The notes: a model not told the origin generated them from the sequence alone. DNA of 41,180 bases from Actinomycetes bacterium (GCA_023403475.1 JAEYEL010000110.1:1-41180), one strand, 5' to 3'; numbered from the stretch's first letter, positions 9,050-17,403 are shown. Made by a program: numbers and translations.

Positions 9050-9659
9050 TGAAACTGCCCGCCTCGTTCACATAGCGCTCAACGATCTTGCGATGCTCTT
9101 CGTCGTTAAGGTCGCTTCCTATGACGCGAGAGGCAATCGATATGGAAAGATCGGCCACCGAACCCTGAAGTTCGGAAATGGCGGCCTTCTTTTCGGCGTC
9201 GATAGCCGCGCGCGCCTTCTCGATCATGGCGGCAGACTCCGCCTGCGCCTTCTCGGTCATGTCGGCTCGCAGCGCGTCGCCCGTCTTCTTAGCCTCCGCG
9301 ACTATCTGGGCTGCCTGCGACTTCGCCTCTTCGAGCTGACGTTTGTACTCTTCGAGGAGCCTTTCGCTTTCGATGCGCGCCGCCTCGGACTTCTCAAGGG
9401 ATTCCCTGATGGTCCGCTCGCGCTTATCGAGCATCTCGGCGAATTTCGGCCATCCGAGCTTCCCTAGAACGATGCAGAGCACGATGAAGCACACCAGCAT
9501 AGGGATGAACTCGGTCATGTTGGGGATTATCTCTTTTATACCGCCCGACTCCTCTTCGGAAGCAAACGCGAGCACGGGAAAAGCGAGGGACATGAAGCCC
9601 GCGCACAGGCTTGCGGCGCCTGCAATGCGAGCATATGCTTTTTTCGCTCCGGTTTTCAC
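9039..9659 (-). CDS. atpF: F1F0 ATP synthase subunit b, with signal-peptide-like N-terminus
   Basis: This 206-residue protein forms the peripheral stalk between the membrane and F1. One membrane segment (FIPMLVCFIVLCIVLGKLGW, about residues 51-70) is followed by a long charged coiled coil rich in E, K, R and A, and a C-terminal delta-binding part. Ahead of the membrane helix are about 34 extra residues that look like a cleavable signal peptide (KKAYARIAGAASLCAGFMSLAFPVLAFA|SEEE). A shorter start is unlikely because this ATG has a good ribosome site (AAAGGAGGAACGT). Confidence 0.95.
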   Translation of the reverse strand: MKTGAKKAYARIAGAASLCAGFMSLAFPVLAFASEEESGGIKEIIPNMTEFIPMLVCFIVLCIVLGKLGWPKFAEMLDKRERTIRESLEKSEAARIESERLLEEYKRQLEEAKSQAAQIVAEAKKTGDALRADMTEKAQAESAAMIEKARAAIDAEKKAAISELQGSVADLSISIASRVIGSDLNDEEHRKIVERYVNEAGSFNAN

Positions 9660-9710
9660 GTACGTTCCTCCTTTAAGCCTTGGTTGGCAAACAGCAATGC
9701 AAGGCCGAAG

Positions 9711-9929
9711 TTAGACGATGAACGCGAGAACGAAGCCGATGAGGCCCAAAGCCTCGGCAAGAGCGGCGCCGATGATGAAGTTGGTGAACAGGCGCCCCTG
9801 CAGTTCAGGCTGACGAGCCGTAGCCATGCAGCAGCCATAGCACGCAAGGCCGATGCCCAGGCCAGGGCCGAGCGTGGCGAAGCCGTAGCCCACCAGTTTC
9901 AAGGCGTTGATGACAAGTATTGCTTCCAA
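9711..9929 (-). CDS. atpE: F1F0 ATP synthase subunit c
   Basis: This 72-residue, two-helix proteolipid forms the rotor ring. The polar loop ARQPEL is present and the ion-binding carboxylate is Glu59 in FIIGAALAEALGL. The residue after Glu59 is Ala, not Ser/Thr, and helix 1 lacks the Gln of sodium-type rings, so proton coupling is expected (inference from known c-ring rules). Helix 1 holds three cysteines close together (GLACYGCCMA, Cys30, 33, 34), which is unusual for a c subunit. Start and length are normal, with an AAGGAGGAAACTTTG leader. Confidence 0.97.
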   Translation of the reverse strand: MEAILVINALKLVGYGFATLGPGLGIGLACYGCCMATARQPELQGRLFTNFIIGAALAEALGLIGFVLAFIV

Positions 9930-10045
9930 AGTTTCCTCCTTTTACCGTTTCCGAGCCTATCCCGAAAACACCGGTTACTATGTTCATCCGACACGTTCCG
10001 TCGGTGAAACCCAATCAAAGCGAGCGAGGTGCGCCAAAAGCGAGC

Positions 10046-10831
10046 CTAGTGGCTCGATGTTGCCAACGACACATACACCGCCGTCAGAATAGTGAACACG
10101 TACGCCTGCAAAAACGCGACCAGCACCTCGAGCGCGTACATGGCCAGAAGAAACGCGATCCAGCCAATTGACGGAGCAGCGGAAAGGAGACCCGCACCGT
10201 CGATGGCGGAACCGACGAAAAGGCTTGTGAGCAATGCGAAGATGCCGAGAACCATGTGCCCTGCGAACATGTTGCCGTAAAGTCGGACGGCCAGCGTGAG
10301 CACGCGCAGCACTGTGGAGAAAAGCTCGAGGAACCAGACGAGCGGAACCATAGGACCCGGAAGACCCGAAGGCGCGAACGACTTGACGTAGGTTCCCAAG
10401 CCCTGCGCCCTGATGCCCCAGTAGATGAAGTACACGAACGAGACGGCGGCAAGCGCCCACGTGATGGAAAGCGAGCCCGTAGGGGTTTTGCAGCCGGGAA
10501 TAAGGCCAACGAAGTTGCTGATAAGAATAAAGAAGAACAGCGTCGCCAGCAAAGGCACGTGCTTTTCGTAGCCATGACCGATAACGTCTTTGGCGATGCC
10601 GCCGCTTACGAACTCGTAGCCGTACTCGACCATGCTCGAAAACCGGCCTTTCGGTATGAGCGACAAACGCTTCGAGGCCACGAGCACGACAACGAGCGTG
10701 ATGGCCAGACAGATGAACATCCAGAAAACGAAGTTCGACAGACCGAGCGTCGAATCCCCTATGATATAGCCTGGTTTGAGCGACTTGACAAGGTGCTCAG
10801 CGCCTTCTGCAACCTGACTGAGAGCGTCCAC
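10046..10831 (-). CDS. atpB: F1F0 ATP synthase subunit a
   Basis: This 261-residue multi-pass membrane protein forms the ion half-channels against the c-ring. The essential arginine is Arg183 in LTLAVRLYGNMFAGH. Other expected parts are the SSMVEYGYEFV segment, the ISNFVGLIPGCKTPTGSL loop and the last helices (LEVLVAFLQAYVFTILTAVYV). It starts 17 bases after the atpI-like gene; a 116-base gap separates it from atpE. Confidence 0.97.
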   Translation of the reverse strand: MDALSQVAEGAEHLVKSLKPGYIIGDSTLGLSNFVFWMFICLAITLVVVLVASKRLSLIPKGRFSSMVEYGYEFVSGGIAKDVIGHGYEKHVPLLATLFFFILISNFVGLIPGCKTPTGSLSITWALAAVSFVYFIYWGIRAQGLGTYVKSFAPSGLPGPMVPLVWFLELFSTVLRVLTLAVRLYGNMFAGHMVLGIFALLTSLFVGSAIDGAGLLSAAPSIGWIAFLLAMYALEVLVAFLQAYVFTILTAVYVSLATSSH

Positions 10832-10848
10832 GTATCAACCCTTTCCTT

Positions 10849-11133
10849 TTACTTTCTTCCCACCAACGTGCTGAAGCCGAACGCCACGGCGGAAACCACC
10901 AAGCCCCCTACCTCAGCAAGAACGAACGGCAAAACCAGGTCGCGTGCGACAAGCGCGCATACGACGAACGACGCGATAAGGAGCAAAAACGAAAGAAGCA
11001 CGCCGAGCAGCAAAGCCCCGGCGTGTCCAAGGTTGCTCGTCGGCGTGGCCTTCCGAGCAAGGCGCAAACCCAGATATAGGGGCAAAAAGCCAATTATGCC
11101 GCTTATCGCTCCTACTGCTATGGCCGCTATCAT
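10849..11133 (-). CDS. Small membrane protein at the head of the atp operon (AtpI-like)
   Basis: This 94-residue, highly hydrophobic protein has about three membrane helices: residues 5-25, 40-63 and 69-90. Family members at this position, AtpI/subunit I, are thought to help assemble the c-ring or import Mg2+. Sequence similarity to AtpI is weak by eye, so the call rests mainly on position directly before atpB and on topology. It is probably the first gene of the atp transcript. The 269 bases upstream (11134-11402) hold no gene I can support. Confidence 0.6.
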   Translation of the reverse strand: MIAAIAVGAISGIIGFLPLYLGLRLARKATPTSNLGHAGALLLGVLLSFLLLIASFVVCALVARDLVLPFVLAEVGGLVVSAVAFGFSTLVGRK

Positions 11134-11402
11134 GTTCCGCTTTCATCTCCGTGCGCTTTTGCGCGTTGCGCTTTTGCGCGCGCCCTGTAAAACCAAGAAC
11201 GTATGATAGCGGAAGTTTTCCGTTCGCCCACGAAAAGGTGTCGAATCCATGCAAATATTCGGGTGAACGGAAGCCGAAGCGAAAGCGAAGGCTTGCTGAA
11301 AAACCGCGGTTTATTTGGGGGTATCCTAGTCACAATATACCGAAAAACCCTAGCAGACGGGAAAACCCCCGCCGCCTTCCCTACCCCTGCTCGCCGCTCG
11401 CC

Positions 11403-11873
11403 CTATTCCGAAGTGCTCTCGTACACCCGAAGCGCGATGTGCGCCTCTTCGAGCATGGACATGGCCAGCTCGTCCGGATAGGGGTTCTGGTACACGATTT
11501 CCTGGATACCCGCGTTGATGAGCATCTTCGCGCACACCACGCAGGGTTGCGTGGTAATGTATATGGAGGCGCCCGTTATGTTGATGCCGTAACGGGCCGC
11601 CTGGATGATGGCGTTCTGCTCGGCATGCAGCCCTCGGCATATCTCGTGGCGCTGCCCGCTCGGCACGCCAAGCTGCTGGCGCAGACATCCCGTTTCCATG
11701 CAGTGGCGAAGCCCCGTGGGCACGCCGTTGTACCCCGTCGCCAGAATGCGGCGCTCCTTCACGATGAGCGCCCCCACCGCGCGCCGCATGCAGGTGGTGC
11801 GCGTGGCCACCTCGGTGGCCAACGTCATGAAATACTCGTCCCAACTGGGCCGATGATCGAAATGTTCAGACAC
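11403..11873 (-). CDS. Deoxycytidylate deaminase family protein
   Basis: This is a zinc cytidine/deoxycytidylate deaminase of the dCMP deaminase/ComEB type, which converts dCMP to dUMP for thymidylate synthesis. The zinc and catalytic signature is HAEQNA with PCVVC downstream, and an additional Cys/His cluster lies in between (HCMETGCLRQQL, RHEICRG). I prefer the GTG at 11873 (VSEHFDHRPSWDEYFM, 156 residues). GAAGGG lies 8 bases before it and family proteins begin at this point; a longer frame to 11933 adds 20 unlike residues. It follows upp on the same strand, so nucleotide salvage genes are adjacent. Confidence 0.88.
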   Translation of the reverse strand: MSEHFDHRPSWDEYFMTLATEVATRTTCMRRAVGALIVKERRILATGYNGVPTGLRHCMETGCLRQQLGVPSGQRHEICRGLHAEQNAIIQAARYGINITGASIYITTQPCVVCAKMLINAGIQEIVYQNPYPDELAMSMLEEAHIALRVYESTSE

Positions 11874-11962
11874 GAAATTTTCCCTTCTGCCAATTCGCCA
11901 CAACAAGCTAGGCAATACACAAGTTGAATTCAAGCGCCACGGGTTGGCGTTAGTAAGTCAGC

Positions 11963-12067
11963 GAGAAACGTCGAGGTGGCCAAGATTCGCGAGATGGCGG
12001 AAGTGAAGCGTACTTCGGTGCGTGAACTTCCGGCATCTCGTGAAGATTGGGTGCGTCGGCGTTTCGC
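11963..12067. repeat. Long imperfect inverted repeat between upp and the deaminase gene
   Basis: Arms of 42 bases (11963-12004 and 12026-12067) surround a 21-base loop. About 32 of 42 positions pair. The inner 19 bases, starting ttcgcgagatggcggaagt, pair with only two mismatches. It lies in the ~233-base gap between the upp stop and the deaminase start, next to the hairpin at 12080-12107. It could be a transcript-processing or attenuation structure, or a small mobile inverted-repeat element. Confidence 0.75.
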
Positions 12068-12079
12068 AGCGTCGAATAG

Positions 12080-12107
12080 GTTTCGGCGGTCGGCAGACCG
12101 TCGAAAC
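12080..12107 (-). terminator. Hairpin immediately after the upp stop codon
   Basis: On the minus strand a 12-bp stem with one A-C mismatch (GTTTCGACGGTC / GACCGCCGAAAC) and a TGCC loop begins within the upp stop codon. There is no good T-run behind it (CTATTCGACG), so it may be a weak terminator or a 3'-end stabiliser. Confidence 0.5.
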
Positions 12108-12742
12108 TACTTGGTTCCGAAGATACGGTCGCCGGCATCACCTAAACCAGGAACTATGTAGGCGTTCTCGTTCAGCCCCTCGTCGATGGCGCAGGTGTAT
12201 ATCTGCACATCCGGATCGGCGGCGAGAACGGCCTTGATACCTACCGGCGCAGCCACGAGCACCATGAGCTTGATGTTCTTCACGCCGAGCTTGCGCAGAT
12301 ACTGTATTGCCGCGGTGGCGCTGCCGCCCGTGGCAAGCATGGGGTCGACCACGAGCACGTTGCGCTGGGCTATGCTGTCGGGCATCTTCCCGTAGTACTC
12401 GTGCGGCTCGTGCGTTTCGGGGTCGCGGTACATGCCCAGATGCCCCACAAAGGTGGAAGGCATAAGCTCTTGGATTCCCTCGACCATGCCCAATCCAGCG
12501 CGCAAGATGGGCACGATGACCATCTTCTTGCCCGCCACTTGCTTGCACGTGGTCTTGCAGATGGGAGTTTCCACTTCCACGTCCTCAAGCTCCAGGTCGC
12601 GCGTGGCCTCATAGCCTTCGAAAAGCGCAAGCTCGCGCACCAGTGCACGAAAATCCTTCGACGAGGTTTCCTTGTTGCGCAGCTTGGAGAGCTTGTGCTG
12701 CACCATGGGGTGATCGACTACCGTGACGCGTTCGTATTGCAT
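12107..12742 (-). CDS. upp: Uracil phosphoribosyltransferase
   Basis: This 211-residue enzyme makes UMP from uracil and PRPP (pyrimidine salvage). The PRPP-binding segment reads VLVVDPMLATGGSATAAI, and the uracil-binding tail includes YIVPGLGDAGDRIFGTK. The start is the ATG at 12742 (MQYERVTVVDHPMVQHKL) with GGAAGGAAA upstream; the open frame extends further upstream but without family sequence. Length is normal. It is probably monocistronic or linked to the deaminase gene. Confidence 0.97.
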   Translation of the reverse strand: MQYERVTVVDHPMVQHKLSKLRNKETSSKDFRALVRELALFEGYEATRDLELEDVEVETPICKTTCKQVAGKKMVIVPILRAGLGMVEGIQELMPSTFVGHLGMYRDPETHEPHEYYGKMPDSIAQRNVLVVDPMLATGGSATAAIQYLRKLGVKNIKLMVLVAAPVGIKAVLAADPDVQIYTCAIDEGLNENAYIVPGLGDAGDRIFGTK

Positions 12743-12916
12743 AGGTTTCCTTCCTTCTTTGCGAATTTCCCGAGTTGACGGCCGTGCATCGCCCGAAAGC
12801 CAGCACCACTTGGCGCGTCGCCCGAAAGCCCGCACCCTGCGAGCCGTTTGGCATGCCCTGCAACCTGCAGGCTTTGGCATATCGTCAGCAGGAGCGCCGC
12901 CCTCCCTCTTGTTCCT

Positions 12917-14173
12917 TTAGTATTCCAAGCCCGGATACAGCGGGTAAGCCTCTAGGAGCGCATCTGTCTTCGCGCGAACATCGGCAAGTGCGGAGGGGTC
13001 TTCCGCATGGAATACGGCATGCGCGATGAGCCGGCCCACCTCGTAGAAGTCGTTTGCCGTGAAACCGCGCGTAGTGGCGGCGGCGGAACCCACGCGGATG
13101 CCGCTTGTGACGAACGGGCTGCGCGTTTCGTTGGGAATGGTATTCTTGTTGACCGTAAGGCCCACGCCTTCGAGCAGCTTTTCGGCGTCTTTGCCGGTCA
13201 CATCGGCGGGCGTGAGATCCACAAGGCACAGGTGGTTGTCGGTACCGCCCGAAACGAGGCGCAGGCCGCCGTCGGCAATGCCTTGACCGAGCATGCGCGC
13301 GTTTTCCACCACGTGGTCTATATAGGTTTTATATTCCGGCTTGAGCGCTTCGCCGAACGCCACGGCCTTGCCGGCGATGACGTGCATGAGCGGGCCTCCC
13401 TGCAAACCGGGGAACACCGCCTTGTCAACCTTCTTCGCTATTTCCTTATCGTTTGAGAGGATGAATCCGCCGCGCGGGCCGCGCAGCGTTTTGTGGCTTG
13501 TGGACGTTACCACGTCGGCATAGGGCACGGGACTGGGATGTGCGCCTGCGGCCACAAGACCGGCGATGTGGGCCATGTCCACCATGAGGTAGGCGCCCAC
13601 CTCATGCGCGATGGCGGCCATGCGCGAAAAGTCGATGATACGCGGGTACGCGCTCGCACCGCCCACGATGAGCTTGGGTCGCACCTCCTTGGCGATGCGC
13701 TCGAGCTCGTCGTAGTCGATGGTCTCGGTTTCCGCGTTCACGCCGTAAGAAACGAAGTGGTAGTCGCGCCCGGAGAAGTTCACCTTGGAGCCGTGCGTGA
13801 GGTGTCCTCCCTGATCAAGGCTCATGCCCATGATCGTGTCGCCGAGCGAGACAAGCGCGGTGTACGCGGCGAAGTTGGCGTTCGCACCGCAGTGGGGCTG
13901 CACGTTGGCGAAAGCGGCGCCGTAGAGTTCGCAAGCGCGATCGCGCGCAAGGTTCTCCACGATGTCCACCTTCTCGCAGCCGCCGTAGTAGCGCTTGCCG
14001 GGATACCCTTCGGCGTACTTGTTCGTGAGCACGCTGCCCACCGCCTCCATTACGGCGAGGGACGTGAAATTCTCCGACGCGATAAGCTCGATGCTGCCGC
14101 GCTGACGATCCAACTCCTGGCGCAGCACACAGGCCACTGCGGGATCGACTTGCGGAAGGTAGGTCAAAGACAT
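12917..14173 (-). CDS. glyA: Serine hydroxymethyltransferase
   Basis: This 418-residue PLP enzyme interconverts serine and glycine with tetrahydrofolate and is the main source of one-carbon units. The PLP lysine is in VVTSTSHKTLRGPRGG; the N-terminal IELIASENFTS and the NKYAEGYPGKRYYGG loop are typical. The start ATG is at 14173 (MSLTYLPQVDPAVACVL) with GAAAGGGCTTGTCACC before it. It is 174 bases from upp. In the 283 bases upstream, to rpiB, I see no gene. Confidence 0.98.
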   Translation of the reverse strand: MSLTYLPQVDPAVACVLRQELDRQRGSIELIASENFTSLAVMEAVGSVLTNKYAEGYPGKRYYGGCEKVDIVENLARDRACELYGAAFANVQPHCGANANFAAYTALVSLGDTIMGMSLDQGGHLTHGSKVNFSGRDYHFVSYGVNAETETIDYDELERIAKEVRPKLIVGGASAYPRIIDFSRMAAIAHEVGAYLMVDMAHIAGLVAAGAHPSPVPYADVVTSTSHKTLRGPRGGFILSNDKEIAKKVDKAVFPGLQGGPLMHVIAGKAVAFGEALKPEYKTYIDHVVENARMLGQGIADGGLRLVSGGTDNHLCLVDLTPADVTGKDAEKLLEGVGLTVNKNTIPNETRSPFVTSGIRVGSAAATTRGFTANDFYEVGRLIAHAVFHAEDPSALADVRAKTDALLEAYPLYPGLEY

Positions 14174-14433
14174 GGTGACAAGCCCTTTCTCAAGATGCGT
14201 TTTCCTGTTTTCGCCTATGCTAGCACAATAAGACCCTGCAAGATTGCTATCGCGTTAAAAACGCACCTCGACCCCGCACGCGGCGAATGCAACGAATATG
14301 GCGAGCACGGCAGCACAACCGCACGGCAGAGGCACTGCCCGACAGAGGCGCCTCCCGCACCTTAGGCTGCAACAGCGAGACGGAAGAGCCGCCCGCGCCG
14401 TCGGCGGTGCGCGAAAATTACCGAGAGTTCCCG

Positions 14434-14479
14434 TTAAGCCCGCTCGACCTGCTCGATTAAGCCCGTTCGACCTGCTCGA
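14434..14479. repeat. 23-bp tandem duplication at the 3' end of rpiB
   Basis: Two adjacent 23-base units, 14434-14456 and 14457-14479, differ at one base (ttaagcccgctcga versus ttaagcccgttcga, then cctgctcga in both). The second unit is the last seven codons and stop of rpiB. The first repeats the same codons and stop just outside the gene, as replication slippage or a short unequal exchange would leave. Confidence 0.9.
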
Positions 14480-14906
14480 GCGCCATGATCTTCTCTACGC
14501 GCCCCGCGTGGCGACCGCCACCGAAATCGGTAGTCAGGAAAGCGTTCAGGATGCGCTCGTTGGTCTCTTCGCTCACGAAACGGCCGGAAAGCGCTATAAC
14601 GTTGGCATCGTTGTGCTCGCGAGCAAGGGCGGCGAATTCCGGTGCGACCACGTTTGCCGCGCGCACGCCGCGCACCTTGTTGGCGGCGATGGCCATGCCG
14701 ATACCCGTACCGCACACGAGCACGCCACGTTCGTATTCCCCCGCCGCCACGGCGCGCGCTACGAGCGCGGCATAGTCGGGATAGTCTACCCTTTCTTCGT
14801 TCTCAGGACCCAAATCGGCCACTTCGTGTCCGAACCCCCGCAGGTATTCCACCAGCTTCTGCTTCTGGCAGAAGCCCGCATGGTCGCTTGCAATGCAGAT
14901 GTTCAC
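14457..14906 (-). CDS. rpiB: Ribose-5-phosphate isomerase B / RpiB-LacAB family sugar-phosphate isomerase
   Basis: This 149-residue enzyme interconverts ribose 5-phosphate and ribulose 5-phosphate (non-oxidative pentose phosphate pathway). Family landmarks are the N-terminal ICIASDHAGF, LVCGTGIGMAIAANKVRGVRAA with the active-site cysteine, and the late GRFVSEETNERILNAFLTTDF. I choose the GTG at 14906 (VNICIASDHAG): GGAAGGAAAGGG precedes it, and the long frame upstream overlaps glpK without family sequence. It lies 17 bases downstream of glpK, so the two are probably co-transcribed. The 3' end is tandemly duplicated. Confidence 0.93.
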   Translation of the reverse strand: MNICIASDHAGFCQKQKLVEYLRGFGHEVADLGPENEERVDYPDYAALVARAVAAGEYERGVLVCGTGIGMAIAANKVRGVRAANVVAPEFAALAREHNDANVIALSGRFVSEETNERILNAFLTTDFGGGRHAGRVEKIMALEQVERA

Positions 14907-14923
14907 CTTTCGCCCTTTCCTTC

Positions 14924-16417
14924 CTAGCTCATCGTTCGTTTGACGGCGTGCGCCCAGCCGTCCAGAAGCGAAGCCCGCACGTCTTCGGTCATGCAGGGTT
15001 GAAAAACCGTATCGGATGTTCTCAGGTCGCGCAGACGCTCGGCATCTTCCCAAAATCCCGAGGCCAAACCCGAAAGGAACGCCGCGCCAAGCGCCGTCGT
15101 CTCGGTATTCTGCGGCCGGCGCAGCGTGCGATGCAGAATATCGCTTTGGAACTGCATGAGGAAATCGTTTGCGGAAGCGCCGCCGTCGACGTTGAGCGCG
15201 CTGATGGAAACGCCGGCGTCGGCCTCCATGGCAACGGCAAGATCGCTTACCTGATAGGCCAGCGACTCGAGCGCGGCGCGCACCACGTGCGCCCGCGAGC
15301 TTCCGCGCGTGAGACCGTAGATGGCCCCGCGCGCATCCGCATCCCAATAGGGCGCGCCCAAGCCCGTGAACGCGGGAACCACGTACACGCCGCCCGTGTC
15401 GGGCACGCTGCGCGCAAGGCTTTCCGTTTCCTCGGCGGTCTCGATAATTCCCAGCTCGTCGCGCAGCCACTGCATGAGCGCGCCGGCCACGAACACGCTG
15501 CCCTCAAGCGCGTACTCGGTGCCCACCGTGCCGGGCGCGGAAGCGGCTATAGTGGCGACCAGGTTGTGTTTGGACGCGCATGCGTCATGGCCGGTGTGCA
15601 TGAGCAGAAAACAGCCGGTGCCGTAGGTGTTCTTCGCCTCGCCCGCATGAAAGCAGCACTGGCCGAAAAGCGCCGCCTGCTGGTCGCCCGCAACGCCGCA
15701 GATGGGAATGCCCTGCGTAATGCCGGGGTTCGCCGTGCGTCCGAAATCGCCTGCAGAAGGACGCACCTCGGGCATGAGCGATGCCGGTATGTCGAACAGG
15801 TCGAGCAGCCACGGGTCCCACTCGCCCGTGTGGATGTTGTAGAGCATGGTGCGGCTGGCGTTGGTCACGTCGGTAGCATGCACATGCCCGTAGGTGAGCG
15901 CCCGCACAAGCCAGCTGTCGATGGTGCCGAAGGCGAGCTTGCCCGCGCAGGCCTGTTTGCGCGCGCCGGGCACGTTGTCCAAGATCCACTTGATCTTGCT
16001 GGCGGAGAAATAGGCGTCGGGAACAAGGCCGGTCTTCGCGCGTATGGTTCGCGCCACTTCGGCATCGGAGCACAGCTTATCGATGATGGGCGAGGTGCGG
16101 CGGCACTGCCACACGATGGCGTTGCACACAGGCTCACCCGTCTCGCGATTCCAGATAACCGTGGTCTCGCGCTGGTTGGTGATGCCGATGCTGTCGATAT
16201 CGGAAGGCGTGAGATTGTGCGAAACGAGGAGCTCGGTGAGCGCGCCGAGCTGCGAGGACAGAATATCCTGCGGATTGTGCTCCACCCATCCAGGGTGCGG
16301 ATATATCTGGGGAAACGGCCGTTGCACCGAGCCTATGGCACGGCCGCGCTCGTCTATGAGCACGGCACGCGAAGAGGTGGTTCCTTGGTCGAGCGCGACA
16401 ACGTAGGTCTTTCGCAT
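14924..16417 (-). CDS. glpK: Glycerol kinase
   Basis: This 497-residue FGGY-family kinase phosphorylates glycerol to glycerol 3-phosphate. The N-terminal phosphate-binding segment VALDQGTTSSRAVLID, IGITNQRETTVIWNRETGEPV and the ATP-site region (LNVDGGASANDFLMQFQSDIL) are clear. The start ATG at 16417 follows AGAAGGAGTAGCC, which lies inside the end of the upstream hydrolase gene; the gap is only 2 bases. Genes either side (lipase-like, rpiB) suggest one transcript that feeds glycerol from lipids into central metabolism. Confidence 0.97.
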   Translation of the reverse strand: MRKTYVVALDQGTTSSRAVLIDERGRAIGSVQRPFPQIYPHPGWVEHNPQDILSSQLGALTELLVSHNLTPSDIDSIGITNQRETTVIWNRETGEPVCNAIVWQCRRTSPIIDKLCSDAEVARTIRAKTGLVPDAYFSASKIKWILDNVPGARKQACAGKLAFGTIDSWLVRALTYGHVHATDVTNASRTMLYNIHTGEWDPWLLDLFDIPASLMPEVRPSAGDFGRTANPGITQGIPICGVAGDQQAALFGQCCFHAGEAKNTYGTGCFLLMHTGHDACASKHNLVATIAASAPGTVGTEYALEGSVFVAGALMQWLRDELGIIETAEETESLARSVPDTGGVYVVPAFTGLGAPYWDADARGAIYGLTRGSSRAHVVRAALESLAYQVSDLAVAMEADAGVSISALNVDGGASANDFLMQFQSDILHRTLRRPQNTETTALGAAFLSGLASGFWEDAERLRDLRTSDTVFQPCMTEDVRASLLDGWAHAVKRTMS

Positions 16418-16419
16418 GG

Positions 16420-17403
16420 CTACTCCTTCTGCGCGGCGGACGCACGGGAATCGACCCACGCCAGCACGTCTGCATACACCTGCGCACGGCCCGGCTCGTT
16501 TAGAATCTCATGGCGCATGCCCTCGTAAAGCTTCACTTCCACACAGCGAACACCGGCACGCCGCGCAAGGTCGGCTGCAGCATGCACGCCCCGGCCGCAC
16601 TCCCCCACCGGGTCTTCGGCACCGGCGATGAACAGAAGCGGCAGGTCGTGAGGTATCTTCGCCGCACATGCCGGCGATGCCGCCTCGTAAGTGAGTGAGG
16701 TGAGCGTGGCGTAGCCTCCCGCTGTGAACATGGCGCCGCACATCTCGTCGGCCAGATAAGCATCCACGACCGCAGGGTCTGTGGAAAGCCAGTCGAGCGG
16801 CGTGCGGGCGTTCGGGATCTGCTTGGCGAAGCCGCCCGCTCCCATGCTGTCGAGCTTTTTGCTGCGAGCCGTTTCACCCTTCGAGGCGGCGATGCGCCGT
16901 GCAAGGAAGTTCCCCGCCTTCGAAAGCGCGCGCGATTGGTTGCCCGTGCCGCAGATGACGGCGCCGGCAAGGCCTTCCGCATAGCGCGAAAGATAGACGC
17001 GCGTGACGAAGCTGCCCATGGAATGGCCGAACAGGAAATACGGCGTCTGGCGCGAGTAGCGCGAGCCCACGGTCCGACGCAGCTCGTTCACGTCCTCCAC
17101 GAGCACGTCTTTGCCGCCTGCAAGCGGCAGGTGACCCCGCTCTTCAGGCGCACTCACGCTCTTGCCGTGTCCCACGTGATCGTGCGCGCACACCACGTAG
17201 CCGTGCGAAGCAAGGAACCGCGCGAAATCATCGTAGCGGCCTATATGCTCGGACATGCCGTGAACTATCTGGACGATGCCTTTCGGAGACGATGCCGCCG
17301 AGCGCGCCTTCGAACGCTCAGGCGACCATATAAGCCCTTTGATCTGGGTATTTCCGTCATGAGACTTAAACCCTACGGATGTGCGCGCAACTTGTACGGC
17401 CAT
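16420..17403 (-). CDS. Alpha/beta hydrolase, monoacylglycerol lipase-like
   Basis: This 327-residue protein belongs to the serine aminopeptidase S33/Hydrolase_4 group. Signs are GIVQIVHGMSEHIGRYDDFARFL near the N-terminus, the nucleophile elbow FGHSMGSF, a candidate acid in LLFIAGAEDPVGECG, and the terminal histidine in YEGMRHEILNE. The ATG at 17403 follows AAAGGAGCGCAT. No signal peptide is seen, so it is probably cytoplasmic. Its direct coupling to glpK supports a substrate that releases glycerol, such as monoacylglycerol, but esterase or lysophospholipase activity is also possible. Confidence 0.85.
   Translation of the reverse strand: MAVQVARTSVGFKSHDGNTQIKGLIWSPERSKARSAASSPKGIVQIVHGMSEHIGRYDDFARFLASHGYVVCAHDHVGHGKSVSAPEERGHLPLAGGKDVLVEDVNELRRTVGSRYSRQTPYFLFGHSMGSFVTRVYLSRYAEGLAGAVICGTGNQSRALSKAGNFLARRIAASKGETARSKKLDSMGAGGFAKQIPNARTPLDWLSTDPAVVDAYLADEMCGAMFTAGGYATLTSLTYEAASPACAAKIPHDLPLLFIAGAEDPVGECGRGVHAAADLARRAGVRCVEVKLYEGMRHEILNEPGRAQVYADVLAWVDSRASAAQKE

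Noticed and set aside
9711..9929. Sodium-coupled ATP synthase
   Set aside because: The residue after Glu59 is Ala and helix 1 lacks the Gln of Na+-binding c subunits, so a proton ring is more likely.
11150..11182. gcgcttttgcgc-type double hairpin upstream of the atp operon as a regulator
   Set aside because: The pairing is only GCGC/GCGC with a 4-base loop and occurs often by chance in GC-rich DNA.
12789..12830. Pair of tcgcccgaaagcc direct repeats between upp and glyA
   Set aside because: A 13-base repeat 29 bases apart is present, but no structure, promoter or gene relation could be tied to it.
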